Translations under genes and position numbers: made by a program
The notes under the pieces: generated by a model
Told to the model about the DNA's origin: nothing
Seen by the model: only the letters and a program-made list of their open reading frames with translations
Databases searched by the model: none
DNA from: Phycisphaerae bacterium
GTDB taxonomy: Bacteria; Planctomycetota; Phycisphaerae; UBA1845
Length of the DNA: 48,073 nucleotides
Assembly (NCBI GenBank): GCA_022072505.1
Contig: JAJVHU010000051.1
Coordinates: forward strand, 1 to 48,073
Direction: 5' to 3'
Shown: one piece after another, positions 16,072 through 24,579 of the stretch
How positions within the stretch are numbered: the first letter of the stretch is position 1
Layout of the letters: the number at the start of each line of letters is the position of its first letter

Positions 16072-16542
16072 GTGGCGAACCGGTACTTCATTGGCGAATA
16101 CACGAAACCTCTCGACGAGAAGAATCGGCTGCGCATCCCGGATTCAATGCAACGCGTGATTGAGGTGCAGCAGGGAGACAACCGGGGGCTTTACATCGTG
16201 TTGGGCGAGCAGCCGGGATCTTTGTCGCTTTATACCGAGCCGGTGTTTGATGAGCTGGCGGCGCGGTTGAAGACGGACACGCTGGAGTCGCCGGAGGCGA
16301 TGGAGTTCGAGCTGGAGTTTTTCACGCAGGCGCATCACGTGACGGGGGACGCGCAGTGGAGGTTCGTCCTGCCGGAGCAATTGCGAACGAGAGCGGGCCT
16401 GAAGGAGCAGGTGGTTCTCGCGGGTCGGGGGCGGCGGATCGACGTCTTCGAGCCTGAATCCTACGCATCGGCCACGGCGGGCCGGAAGGAAGGGTGGCCG
16501 AACTGGTCTCGCTTCCTGCGGATGGAATCGCGGAACAAGTGA
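16072..16542 (+). CDS. mraZ: Transcriptional regulator MraZ
   Basis: 156 residues with two SpoVT/AbrB-like MraZ units. The first is near the start (YFIGEYTKPLDEKNRLRIP), the second about residues 88-130 (QWRFVLPEQLRTRAGLKEQVVLAGRGRRIDVF). MraZ forms rings that bind repeats upstream of dcw clusters and usually represses them. Starts at GTG 16072. The upstream TGG boxes fit autoregulation. Unusually, 640 bases with a strong terminator separate it from rsmH, which normally follows closely. Confidence 0.93.
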   Translation: MANRYFIGEYTKPLDEKNRLRIPDSMQRVIEVQQGDNRGLYIVLGEQPGSLSLYTEPVFDELAARLKTDTLESPEAMEFELEFFTQAHHVTGDAQWRFVLPEQLRTRAGLKEQVVLAGRGRRIDVFEPESYASATAGRKEGWPNWSRFLRMESRNK

Positions 16543-17180
16543 TGTGCGTGCGGAGCGAGGGGGCGCGGCCGCAGCGAGTGGAAGTCGCGGGGTTGGCGCA
16601 CCGCAAGAGAGGGACGTGGCGGCGCGTAAGCGTCGGGAGACGTTCCTTGGCGCGCAGCGGAACAGGGCGGTTCCGCTTCCGCGGGAATCAGCGGGCTTTC
16701 CGGGAGGTTCCGGAGGGCTTTTGAGCGGAATCGGGGCGTCGCTTCAAGGTTCAGGACGGGCGCTGAAGCGTCGCCGGGTGGGATCTGCGGGGGACTTCGA
16801 GCCGATCCGGGGGCAACGTCGCGCCGCGCATCGATGCATGCCCGGCGCGTCGGCCAGCCACCGGAGACGCGTGCGGAACCGGTGAGGGGAAGGAGACCTT
16901 CAGGAGCTTCGCGGCGCAGCAGCAAGAGGCGAGTATGCCGCGAAACTGTGTTCTGACCGACGGGTTCGGAATCGGACCTCAGCCGCCGCGAGGCGGTGCG
17001 GCAGATCACCACGAGAGCGGGATCATCCCGTCGTCAGGGATGCGCGACGGATCCCGCCTTTTTTTGCGGGTCTTTGACGGGGAAGCACGAGAGCGGCGGC
17101 TGGCGCCGGGGATCGCTCGAAGCGCCCTCCGCGGGTATGTCCGCGGATGCGGCGGCGCGTGTGCATGAAGGGGCGTTGAA
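16543..17180 (+). other. Long non-coding or unassigned gap between mraZ and rsmH
   Basis: 638 bases. A small basic reading of about 60 codons starts at ATG 16542, overlapping the mraZ stop, but it has nothing family-like. GC-rich hairpins are frequent. I looked for conserved RNase P RNA, tmRNA and SRP RNA boxes and did not find them. The region ends in the intrinsic terminator at 17017-17065, so a transcript from the mraZ promoter would have a long 3' leader or encode an unknown RNA. Confidence 0.5.
17017..17065 (+). terminator. Strong intrinsic terminator between mraZ and rsmH
   Basis: Perfect 8-bp stem GCGGGATC (17017-17024)/GATCCCGC (17050-17057), then C and seven Ts (17059-17065). The loop has its own small hairpin, ATCCC (17025-17029)/GGGAT (17037-17041). 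It would stop transcription from mraZ before rsmH unless overcome. Confidence 0.8.
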
Positions 17181-18158
17181 TTGTCCGGGGGTGAGCGAGG
17201 GCATACTCCGGTCCTGCTCGACGCGGTGGTGCATTGGCTTCGGGTTCGACCTGAAGACGTCGTGGTGGATGCGACGATCGGGCTTGGGGGACATTCGGCG
17301 GCGCTGGGGTCGCGGTTGGGAGCCGGAGGGACGCTGATCGGTCTGGATCGCGACCCGGCGGCCTTGCGGAAAGCTGAGGGTGCGGTCAGGGCGCTGGGGT
17401 GTCGGGTCATGCTTCGGCAGGCGGATTTCGGCGAGTGCGGGGCGGTGCTGGCGGAGACCGGCGTCGGACGTGCGAATGTGATCCTCGCGGATCTTGGGGT
17501 GAATTCCGAGCAACTCGACGACGCGGCGCGAGGGTTCTCGTTTCAGGCGGACGGTCCGCTGGACATGCGGCTGGATCCGGGTTCGCAAACGCAGGCTTCG
17601 GACCTTGTGAACCGCCTTTCCGAGAAGGCGCTGGGGGATCTGATCTACGAGAACGCTCAGGAGCCGGCGAGCCGGAAGATCGCCCGTCGGATTTGTGAAG
17701 CGCGTCGCAGCGGCAGGATCATGACGACGGCGCATCTGGCCCGGCTCGTGTGCGAGGCGGTGGGGGTCGATCCGTCGTCGAGACGGAGTCGGATTCACCC
17801 GGCGACGCGGACGTTTCAGGCTCTGCGGATCGCGGTGAACGACGAGATGGGCGCGTTGGACCGGTTTCTGGATGCCGCCCCGGACCTTCTGGACGCCGGA
17901 GGCCGGATCGGGGTGATCAGTTTTCACAGCGGCGAGGACCGTCGGGTCAAGCGTGATTTTCTGCGGCGGCGCGGCGAGGGCGTTTACCGGATCGCGACAA
18001 GAAAGCCGGTCGTTGCAGATGAATCGGAGCGCGACGCGAATCCGCGGTCGCGCAGCGCGAAGCTCCGGGTGGCGGTGCGGGAACCGGCGGGGGAGGCGTG
18101 GCGCGCGACGGAGGTCGAGGGCGATGAACGCCGGGGCGAAGCGGACGACGAATCCTGA
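17181..18158 (+). CDS. rsmH: 16S rRNA (cytosine-1402-N4)-methyltransferase RsmH (MraW)
   Basis: 325 residues, close to the family length. The SAM-binding region reads VVDATIGLGGHSAAL, followed by LIGLDRDPAAL. The family signatures LADLGVNSEQLDDAARGFSF, GPLDMRLDP and HPATRTFQALRIAVNDE are all present, as is SFHSGEDRRVKRDF. It methylates C1402 of 16S rRNA in the P site. Start is TTG 17181: there is an in-frame stop just upstream and no ATG or GTG between, and AAGGGG precedes it. First gene after the terminator; the next gene starts 33 bases later. Confidence 0.95.
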   Translation: MSGGERGHTPVLLDAVVHWLRVRPEDVVVDATIGLGGHSAALGSRLGAGGTLIGLDRDPAALRKAEGAVRALGCRVMLRQADFGECGAVLAETGVGRANVILADLGVNSEQLDDAARGFSFQADGPLDMRLDPGSQTQASDLVNRLSEKALGDLIYENAQEPASRKIARRICEARRSGRIMTTAHLARLVCEAVGVDPSSRRSRIHPATRTFQALRIAVNDEMGALDRFLDAAPDLLDAGGRIGVISFHSGEDRRVKRDFLRRRGEGVYRIATRKPVVADESERDANPRSRSAKLRVAVREPAGEAWRATEVEGDERRGEADDES

Positions 18159-18191
18159 AGAACAATCGTAAGCGGGGCGCTGAAGACGACG

Positions 18192-19169
18192 ATGGCACGC
18201 GAGACGAAGGTGGCGTTGATTCTGGGGCTGGCGTTCATCATCTGCTTTGCGGCGATCTTGACACGGCGGGCGGGCGAGCCGGGGCTGGCGGACGGCGTGG
18301 ACCGGTCGACGCGGATCGACCTGGGGACCGTGGCGGGAGGGGGTCTGAAGGACGCAGCGGTTCGGCTGGCGGCGGATGCGAAGGAGGCGGCGGCGGAGGC
18401 GGTTCCTGCGCTGAGTTCGGGGATGTCGGACTTCGTGACGGAGACCGGTCGTGCGTTGAACGCCATCACCGGGACGGAGAAAAGCGCCGGCGGCGTGAAA
18501 AGCAACGCGTCGGCGTCAGAGACCTCCGAGAAGAACAAAAAGCTGGAGCAACTGCTGGACGAGCGCCTTTCCGGACCGAGGGGCGGAGCAGCTCCGGCGC
18601 TCGACGCCGCAAAAGACGTGCAGGTCGCGGACGCCGGGGTGAAGCCTGCGGGTTCCCCGACGCCGAGGCCGGAGAAGGCTTCTGCGAAGTCGCACGCGGT
18701 GGCAAAGGGGGAAACGCTGACGCAGATCGCGCGGGCTCAATACGGATCGCGGTGGAAGGCCGGGCTTGACGCGATGTTGAAGGCCAATCCGGACAAGATC
18801 CGCGACGCCAACCAGATCACCGCGGGGGTGACGCTGGTCGTACCGGCGCTGAGCGCAGCGGGACCGTCGGGCAAGGCGGCGGATGCGGGATCGCCGAGCG
18901 CGAAGAGTTCGCTCGGAAGCGGCGAGAAGGGCGCGGCTGGGCAAGGGGGGCGGCCGTCGCTGGCGTCGGCGAAGGGAACAGTTCGTCAACACGAGGTGCG
19001 CAACGGGGAGACGCTTTACTCGATCGCGCGGACGGTTCTGGGCGACGCGAGCCGGTGGAAAGAGATTCACGAAATGAACAAGGATGTGCTGCGCGATCCG
19101 GCCCAGGTTCGCGCGGGGATGACGCTGCGGCTTCCCGAGCGAACGTCGGGGAGAACCGGATCGACATGA
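18192..19169 (+). CDS. Membrane-anchored protein with two LysM domains, inside the dcw cluster
   Basis: 325 residues: one N-terminal membrane helix (about 7-25, ALILGLAFIICFAAIL), a long low-complexity Ala/Lys/Ser linker, LysM 1 (about 167-217, KGETLTQIARAQYG...), another linker, and LysM 2 (about 265-315, NGETLYSIARTVLG...). LysM binds N-acetylglucosamine in peptidoglycan, so the protein probably ties the inner membrane to the wall. Standard dcw clusters have no such gene between rsmH and ftsL. Its stop overlaps the start of the ftsL-like gene (ATGA), so the two are translationally coupled. A division role is inferred from position. Confidence 0.8.
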   Translation: MARETKVALILGLAFIICFAAILTRRAGEPGLADGVDRSTRIDLGTVAGGGLKDAAVRLAADAKEAAAEAVPALSSGMSDFVTETGRALNAITGTEKSAGGVKSNASASETSEKNKKLEQLLDERLSGPRGGAAPALDAAKDVQVADAGVKPAGSPTPRPEKASAKSHAVAKGETLTQIARAQYGSRWKAGLDAMLKANPDKIRDANQITAGVTLVVPALSAAGPSGKAADAGSPSAKSSLGSGEKGAAGQGGRPSLASAKGTVRQHEVRNGETLYSIARTVLGDASRWKEIHEMNKDVLRDPAQVRAGMTLRLPERTSGRTGST

Positions 19170-19453
19170 AGACCGGGCGCTGGCTGGGCGCGATGCTCCT
19201 GTTGCTGGGGACGGGTCTGGGGGTGATTCACCTTCGGACGGAGCAGTCGCGGTGCGCGGCGAGGATTCTGTCCTCGGAGACGGAGCGTCTTCGCCTGCGG
19301 AGCGAATTGTGGGCGTATCAAACCGGGGTCGCACGGCTTCGCAGTCCGGGAGCGGTTCGCGACCGGCTGGCGAGGCTGGAGGCGCCGTCGCGGTCCGGCG
19401 TCGGCTTGGAGGCTTCTGAGACAAATCCCGGGATGACGTTGACCAGCAGGTAG
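19166..19453 (+). CDS. FtsL-like bitopic protein
   Basis: 95 residues. A short cytoplasmic N-terminus (MKTGR), one membrane helix (about 6-23), then a helical, coiled-coil-like periplasmic stretch (SSETERLRLRSELWAYQTGVARLRSP) and a disordered tail. Size, topology and position directly before ftsI match FtsL, which holds FtsI and FtsW together with FtsB; the sequence itself is too variable to prove homology. Start chosen at ATG 19166, overlapping the LysM gene stop by four bases. Confidence 0.65.
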   Translation: MKTGRWLGAMLLLLGTGLGVIHLRTEQSRCAARILSSETERLRLRSELWAYQTGVARLRSPGAVRDRLARLEAPSRSGVGLEASETNPGMTLTSR

Positions 19454-19459
19454 TCTTCA

Positions 19460-21274
19460 ATGACCCAGGGAACCAGCAGGTTCGCAGCCGTCCGTCGCCG
19501 AACCGGGGTCTGGGTGTTGACCGGGTTGATGGCGCTGCTGCTTTCGACGACGGGGCGGCTGGCGTACGTTCTGAAGACGGACGGTGAGCGGCTGGCGGGT
19601 CTTGCGGAGCGTCAGCAGTTCAAGCGCGTCGTTTTGCCCGCGCGGCGCGGGAGCATTTTTGACGATCGAGGCCGGATGCTCGCGGGGACGCGGCGCATTC
19701 CCGACGCCTTTGTCGACGCCCGTCTTCTTTTCAACCTCATTGAGAGCGAGCACGCGGAGGAGGCGTCCCGGGAAGCGGCGTTCCGGGACTGGTGCGATCA
19801 GGTCGCGGTGCGTCTGAATCTTCCGGGCGCGAAGGTGGCGGAGTTGATCCGGCAACGCCGCGCATCGTCTTACGTGGTGCTGAAGCATGAGCTGGATGAA
19901 AGCGAGGCGGCGGCGATCCTGAAGCTGGATCACGCTTTCAGCCGCGCGGTGGGGGTGACGCCGGCGTCGGCGCGCGAGTATCCGCTGGGAACCTCGATGT
20001 CGCACATCGTCGGTTTCGTGGGGCGAGAAGGGGGCGGGCTGGAGGGGATCGAGCGTCATTTCGACGAGGTGCTGCGCGGGACGGACGGAGAGCGGCGGAC
20101 GACCTGCACGGTTTCTCGGGGGTCGCTGGATCTGCGTTCGGACGGGGCCCGCGACCCCGTGGACGGGCGTCATGTCGTGCTGACGACGGACGCGGAGATC
20201 CAGCGGATTGTCGAGGAGCAGCTCGCATCGGCGGTGGAGAAGTTCTCGGCGGAGAGCGCGGTCGGGGTGGTGATGGATCCCCGGACGGGCGACGTGCTGG
20301 CGCTGGCGTGCGTGCCGACGTACGATCCGAACGAACCGGCGCGAAGTCCGACGTCGGCGCGGCGGAACCGGGCGATCACGGATCCGATCGAGCCGGGAAG
20401 CTGCTTCAAACCCTTTGTCGGGTCGCTGGCGCTTCAGGAGGGGTTTGTTTCGTCCCGGGAGTCGATCAATTGTCACCACGGTCAGCACTTCTTCGGGGCG
20501 CGGCGGGTGCGCGACACGCATCCGCAGGGATATCTCGATCTTAAAGGCATCATCGTCCACAGCAGCAATATCGGGATCGGGACGATCGCCACGCGGATGC
20601 CGAAGGAAACGATGGAGCGGTTTGTGCGCTCCTTCGGGTTCGGCGCGCCGACGGGGATCGAGCTTCCGGGGGAGTCCGGGGGGATCGTCAAACCTTCAAC
20701 GACGTGGTCGGGATATTCGACGGTGTCGCACTCGTTCGGTCAGGAGCTGGCGGTGACGCCGCTTCAGCTTGTGACCGCGCTGTGCGCGCTGGTGAACGGG
20801 GGCGAGCTTCCCGCGCCGCGGATCGTGCGCGGCGTGTTGAACGCCGACGGATCGGTCGTGGAGTGGAATGAGGGGTTGAAGGCGGTGCGCCGGGTGCTGC
20901 GCGAGGATGTCGCGGCGTTGTTCGGCGACGAGATTCTTCCGGCGGTCGTGGAGGACGTTCAGGAGGGGAACCTCAAGTCGCTGAAGTACACGACGCTGGG
21001 CAAGACGGGGACGGCGCAGGTTCCGTATCCGAACCGTCCGGGGTATGAGCCGGGGGCCTATGTCGGATCGTTTCTCGGCGCCGGACCGGTGGGGGATGCG
21101 CGGTTGGCGGTGATTGTGATGGTGCGCAAGCCGAACCCGTCGAAAGGTTATTACGGGCGCACCGTGGCGGGTCCGGCGGTGAAGGCGATTCTGGAGCAGT
21201 CGCTGGAGTACCTGGGCGTTCCGCCGGATCGCGAGTTGAAAGCCGGGGTGCGGCTGACGGATCTCGGGGGGTAG
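19460..21274 (+). CDS. ftsI: Class B penicillin-binding protein (FtsI/PBP2-type transpeptidase)
   Basis: 604 residues: N-terminal membrane helix (about 17-36), a pedestal/dimerisation region with RRGSIFDDRGRML, and the transpeptidase domain. All three catalytic motifs are intact: SxxK as SCFK with S314, SxN as SSN at 368-370, and KTG at 515-517. HSFGQELAVTPLQL is also typical. It crosslinks septal peptidoglycan with FtsW. The position in the dcw cluster supports FtsI rather than the elongation paralogue. It starts 7 bases after the ftsL-like gene. Confidence 0.93.
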   Translation: MTQGTSRFAAVRRRTGVWVLTGLMALLLSTTGRLAYVLKTDGERLAGLAERQQFKRVVLPARRGSIFDDRGRMLAGTRRIPDAFVDARLLFNLIESEHAEEASREAAFRDWCDQVAVRLNLPGAKVAELIRQRRASSYVVLKHELDESEAAAILKLDHAFSRAVGVTPASAREYPLGTSMSHIVGFVGREGGGLEGIERHFDEVLRGTDGERRTTCTVSRGSLDLRSDGARDPVDGRHVVLTTDAEIQRIVEEQLASAVEKFSAESAVGVVMDPRTGDVLALACVPTYDPNEPARSPTSARRNRAITDPIEPGSCFKPFVGSLALQEGFVSSRESINCHHGQHFFGARRVRDTHPQGYLDLKGIIVHSSNIGIGTIATRMPKETMERFVRSFGFGAPTGIELPGESGGIVKPSTTWSGYSTVSHSFGQELAVTPLQLVTALCALVNGGELPAPRIVRGVLNADGSVVEWNEGLKAVRRVLREDVAALFGDEILPAVVEDVQEGNLKSLKYTTLGKTGTAQVPYPNRPGYEPGAYVGSFLGAGPVGDARLAVIVMVRKPNPSKGYYGRTVAGPAVKAILEQSLEYLGVPPDRELKAGVRLTDLGG

Positions 21275-21449
21275 GCGGCGGCTGTGAATTGAATGTCAGA
21301 TGTTGATCGCCGCGCGCCGGAGGTCATTTGACCGTCGGGGACGCGGTGAAGACGAAGTATCAGCGAAGAGCCGGGGGCGTAGAATCGGCGGAGCGTCGGC
21401 CGCGCGCCTTGCGGTGCGAAGGTGGGTTCCGGCGGTGAAGGAGCACGTC

Positions 21450-22964
21450 ATGAGCGTCGTCATCCGATTACACGAGTTGCTCGAGGCGTCGGGCCTCAGA
21501 GGCGCGGGTCGTGCGCCGAGAGACTCGGGTTGCGGGCCGGTGATCACGGGAGTGACGGATGACTCCCGCAAGGTGAATGCGGGGGCGTGCTTTGTCGCGG
21601 TGCGCGGGACGGCGGTTGACGGTCATCGATATGTGCAGGACGCGGTGCGCGCGGGGGCCGCGGCGGTGGTGGTTGAGGACGCGGCGGTGGTCGAGAAGGG
21701 CGCGGACGTGATCCGCGTGAAGGACACGCGTGTTGCCTTGGCGCGGCTGGCGGCGGCGTTTTACGGGGTGGATTCTTTCGGGGCGGCGGGATTTCCGCTG
21801 ATCGGGGTGACGGGCACCAACGGCAAGACGACGACGGCGTACCTGCTGCGTTCGATCCTGTCTGCGGCGGGTCATCGGCCCGCGATGCTGGGGACGATCG
21901 AGTATGACCTGGTGGGGCGGAAGATGGCGGCTCCGCTGACGACGCCGGGAGCGGTGGAGCTTTGCGTTGCGCTGAGCGAGGCGCGGCGTGCGGGCGCCAC
22001 GGCGGCGGCGATGGAGGTCTCCTCACATGCGTTGGACCAGCGGCGTTGCGACGGGCTGCGGTTCAGCGTCGGCGTGTTCACGAACCTCTCGGGGGATCAT
22101 CTGGATTATCACCGGACGATGGAGGCGTACTTTGCGTCGAAGCGGCGTCTTTTTGAGATGCTGGAGGCGGATGCGACGGCGGTGATCTGCGCGGATGACG
22201 CGCGAGCGGAGGAACTGAGGCGGGCCACGGCGGCGCGGGTGCGGACTTTCGGTCTGAGCGGGGCGGATGTTACGGCGCGGATTTCGCGGCTGGACGGTGC
22301 GTTCAGCGAGTTCGTGATCGACGGTCTAACGTTGCCGGTGCGGGTGCGATCGCGGTTGATCGGGGCGCATAACGTTTTGAACATTCTCGGGGCGGCGACG
22401 GCGGCGGAGGCGGCGGGCGCGTCGCCGGAGGCGATCGAGCGCGGGGTCGCGGCGATCGGCGGCGTGCCGGGTCGTCTGCAACGGGTGGAGCCGGATGACT
22501 GCGCGTTCCGGGTGTACGTGGATTATGCGCACACGGACGCGGCGCTGGAGAACGTGCTGCGCGTGCTGCGTCCGGTGACGACGGGGCGGATCATCACGGT
22601 GTTCGGGTGCGGAGGCGACCGGGACCGGACGAAGCGTCCGCGGATGGCGCGAGCGGCGGCGGCGGGATCGCACGTGATCGTGATCACGAGCGACAATCCC
22701 CGGACGGAGGATCCGCTGGCGATCATCGAGGAGATCGTCGGGGGGTTGGACGCGGAGGGGCGGCGGAGGGCGCACGTTGAGCCGGACCGGCGTGCGGCGA
22801 TCGGGTGGGCGCTTTCACAGGCGCGGCCCGGGGACACGGTTCTTATCGCCGGCAAGGGACACGAGGACTACCAGCTTGTCGGGAAGTCAAGGCAGCAGTT
22901 CGACGACGCGGCGGTGGCGGCGGCGTTTCTGAAGGACGCGCCGGGCTTGCGCCACGCGGGCTGA
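21450..22964 (+). CDS. murE: UDP-MurNAc-L-Ala-D-Glu:meso-diaminopimelate ligase MurE
   Basis: 504 residues from ATG 21450, which has GGAG six bases upstream; the open frame extends to 21300 without signal of coding. The ATP loop is GVTGTNGKTTTAYL. Other Mur ligase features are SSHALDQRR, NLSGDHLDYHRTMEAY with the carbamylated-Lys region YFASKRRLF, and VDYAHTDAALENVL. The motif SDNPRTEDP (DNPR) is the mark of meso-DAP-adding enzymes, so the third residue of the stem peptide is predicted to be meso-DAP. Cytoplasmic third step of the Mur pathway. Confidence 0.94.
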   Translation: MSVVIRLHELLEASGLRGAGRAPRDSGCGPVITGVTDDSRKVNAGACFVAVRGTAVDGHRYVQDAVRAGAAAVVVEDAAVVEKGADVIRVKDTRVALARLAAAFYGVDSFGAAGFPLIGVTGTNGKTTTAYLLRSILSAAGHRPAMLGTIEYDLVGRKMAAPLTTPGAVELCVALSEARRAGATAAAMEVSSHALDQRRCDGLRFSVGVFTNLSGDHLDYHRTMEAYFASKRRLFEMLEADATAVICADDARAEELRRATAARVRTFGLSGADVTARISRLDGAFSEFVIDGLTLPVRVRSRLIGAHNVLNILGAATAAEAAGASPEAIERGVAAIGGVPGRLQRVEPDDCAFRVYVDYAHTDAALENVLRVLRPVTTGRIITVFGCGGDRDRTKRPRMARAAAAGSHVIVITSDNPRTEDPLAIIEEIVGGLDAEGRRRAHVEPDRRAAIGWALSQARPGDTVLIAGKGHEDYQLVGKSRQQFDDAAVAAAFLKDAPGLRHAG

Positions 22965-23015
22965 GAACGACGCGACGCGGGAAGGAATCAGGGTTCGGCA
23001 ACGGGGAGGTCGAGC

Positions 23016-24524
23016 GTGCATCCGATCAGGGTTGCGGAAGCGGCGGCGGCGGCGGGGGGGACATGGTCGGGGCCGCAGGACGCGGTGGTCCGCGGGATTG
23101 CGACGGACTCGCGAGCGGTGCGTCCGGGGGACTTGTTCATTGCGATCGTCGGGCAGCGGCTTGACGGCCATCATTTTGTTGCGGACGCGCTGCGCGCCGG
23201 GGCGAGGGCTTGCCTGGTGGAGCGTGAATGCGCCGAGGAGGCGTGCGTCGGGGCCCGCGACCGGATGATTGTCGTGGAGGACACCGTCGCGGCGTTGGGT
23301 CGGCTGGGGGGCTGGTACCGCCGGACGGCGCTGGCGGCGCGGACGACGGTGATCGGGGTGACGGGCAGCAACGGGAAGACGACGACGAAACTGATGATCG
23401 ACCACGTGCTGGCGGGGGAGCTGGTGGGTCGGGCCTCGGTGCGGAGCTTCAACAACGCGATCGGGGTTCCGCTGACGCTGCTGTCCGCGGAGCCGACGGA
23501 TGATTACCTGGTCGTGGAGATCGGGACGAGCGCGCCGGGGGAGATCGACGCGCTGTCGCGGATGGCGCAGCCGGATGTGGGGGTGATCACGTCGATCGGA
23601 GCGGCGCACCTTGCGGGGCTGGGCGACGTGGCGTCGGTGGCGGCGGAGAAGGCATCGATCCTGCGGCATGTGCGCCGCGGGGGGCTGGCGGCGGTGAACA
23701 TCGACGCCGTCGAGATTCTTCCTCATCTTCCGAGGGCGCCGGCGGCGGGGCGACATCGAGATCGTGTGCGCGGCGAGGTGGCGGCGTTTCCGGGGGCGAC
23801 GGTGGGCCGTGGCGGGTCGCTGCGCGAGGACGGGGATCCGAGTTACCGGCTTTGCACGGTGGGCCGCAACCCTCAGGCCGACCTGTTTGTGACGTGCATC
23901 GAAGGCGATCTCGACGGAACTTCGTTTGTTCTGGACGGGGACACGGCGGTGCGTCTGCGTCTTCCCGGCGCGCATCATGCGACGAACGCGGCGCTAGCGT
24001 ACGCGGTCGCACGTTGGATGGGCCTGACGTCGGAGGCGGTGGGGGAGCGTCTTTACGAATTCGTGCCGCCGTCGGGTCGTACGCGGCGGGTGGATTTCGG
24101 GGACGTGACGCTGATCGACGACGCGTACAACGCGAACCCGTCGAGCATGAGGGCGGCGCTGGACATTCTTGCGACGGTGCAAGGTCGGCGGAGAGTGTTC
24201 GTGATGGGGGAGATGAAGGAGTTGGGGCCGGCGGCGTTGGAGTGGCACCGGAAGATCGGAGAGGCGGCGGCGGGGGCGGGGGTCGAGTTGTTCATTGCGT
24301 CGGGACCGCATGCGCACGCGGCGGCGCAGGCGGCGGCGTCCGCGGGGGTTTCCGAGATCGTGCTCTGCGAGGACGCGGGACACGCGGCGGACCTGATCGT
24401 GAGCCGGGTGGGCGAGGATGATGTGATCCTTGTGAAGGGATCGCGCGCGGCCGGTCTGGAGGCGGTGGTTCATCGTCTCGAGTCGGCGCTGAGCGGTTCG
24501 AGGCTGGTCAAGGCCGCTTCGTGA
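23016..24524 (+). CDS. murF: UDP-MurNAc-tripeptide:D-Ala-D-Ala ligase MurF
   Basis: 502 residues starting at GTG 23016, with GGAGG seven bases before. The N-terminal domain has GIATDSRAVRPGDLFIA; the ATP loop is GVTGSNGKTTTKLM; then FNNAIGVPLTLL, VVEIGTSAPGEID, and the C-terminal DDAYNANPSSMRAAL and VMGEMKELG. It adds the D-Ala-D-Ala dipeptide made by Ddl (encoded 6 kb downstream). A stretch at about residues 230-285 (RAPAAGRHRDRVRGEV...) is longer than in textbook MurF and looks like a lineage insertion. Confidence 0.94.
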   Translation: MHPIRVAEAAAAAGGTWSGPQDAVVRGIATDSRAVRPGDLFIAIVGQRLDGHHFVADALRAGARACLVERECAEEACVGARDRMIVVEDTVAALGRLGGWYRRTALAARTTVIGVTGSNGKTTTKLMIDHVLAGELVGRASVRSFNNAIGVPLTLLSAEPTDDYLVVEIGTSAPGEIDALSRMAQPDVGVITSIGAAHLAGLGDVASVAAEKASILRHVRRGGLAAVNIDAVEILPHLPRAPAAGRHRDRVRGEVAAFPGATVGRGGSLREDGDPSYRLCTVGRNPQADLFVTCIEGDLDGTSFVLDGDTAVRLRLPGAHHATNAALAYAVARWMGLTSEAVGERLYEFVPPSGRTRRVDFGDVTLIDDAYNANPSSMRAALDILATVQGRRRVFVMGEMKELGPAALEWHRKIGEAAAGAGVELFIASGPHAHAAAQAAASAGVSEIVLCEDAGHAADLIVSRVGEDDVILVKGSRAAGLEAVVHRLESALSGSRLVKAAS

Positions 24525-24579
24525 CGTTTGAGCGGGGTGAGGAGCGACCCGCGCGAGGGTTCTCCGGTTCGGACCGACC

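Noticed and set aside
16544..16885. Small protein genes between mraZ and rsmH
   Set aside because: Several short frames are open, one of them overlapping the mraZ stop, but composition is random-looking and no ribosome binding site or family feature supports them.
16543..17070. RNase P RNA, tmRNA or SRP RNA in the mraZ-rsmH gap
   Set aside because: None of the conserved boxes that I know for these RNAs could be found by eye. An unknown RNA remains possible.
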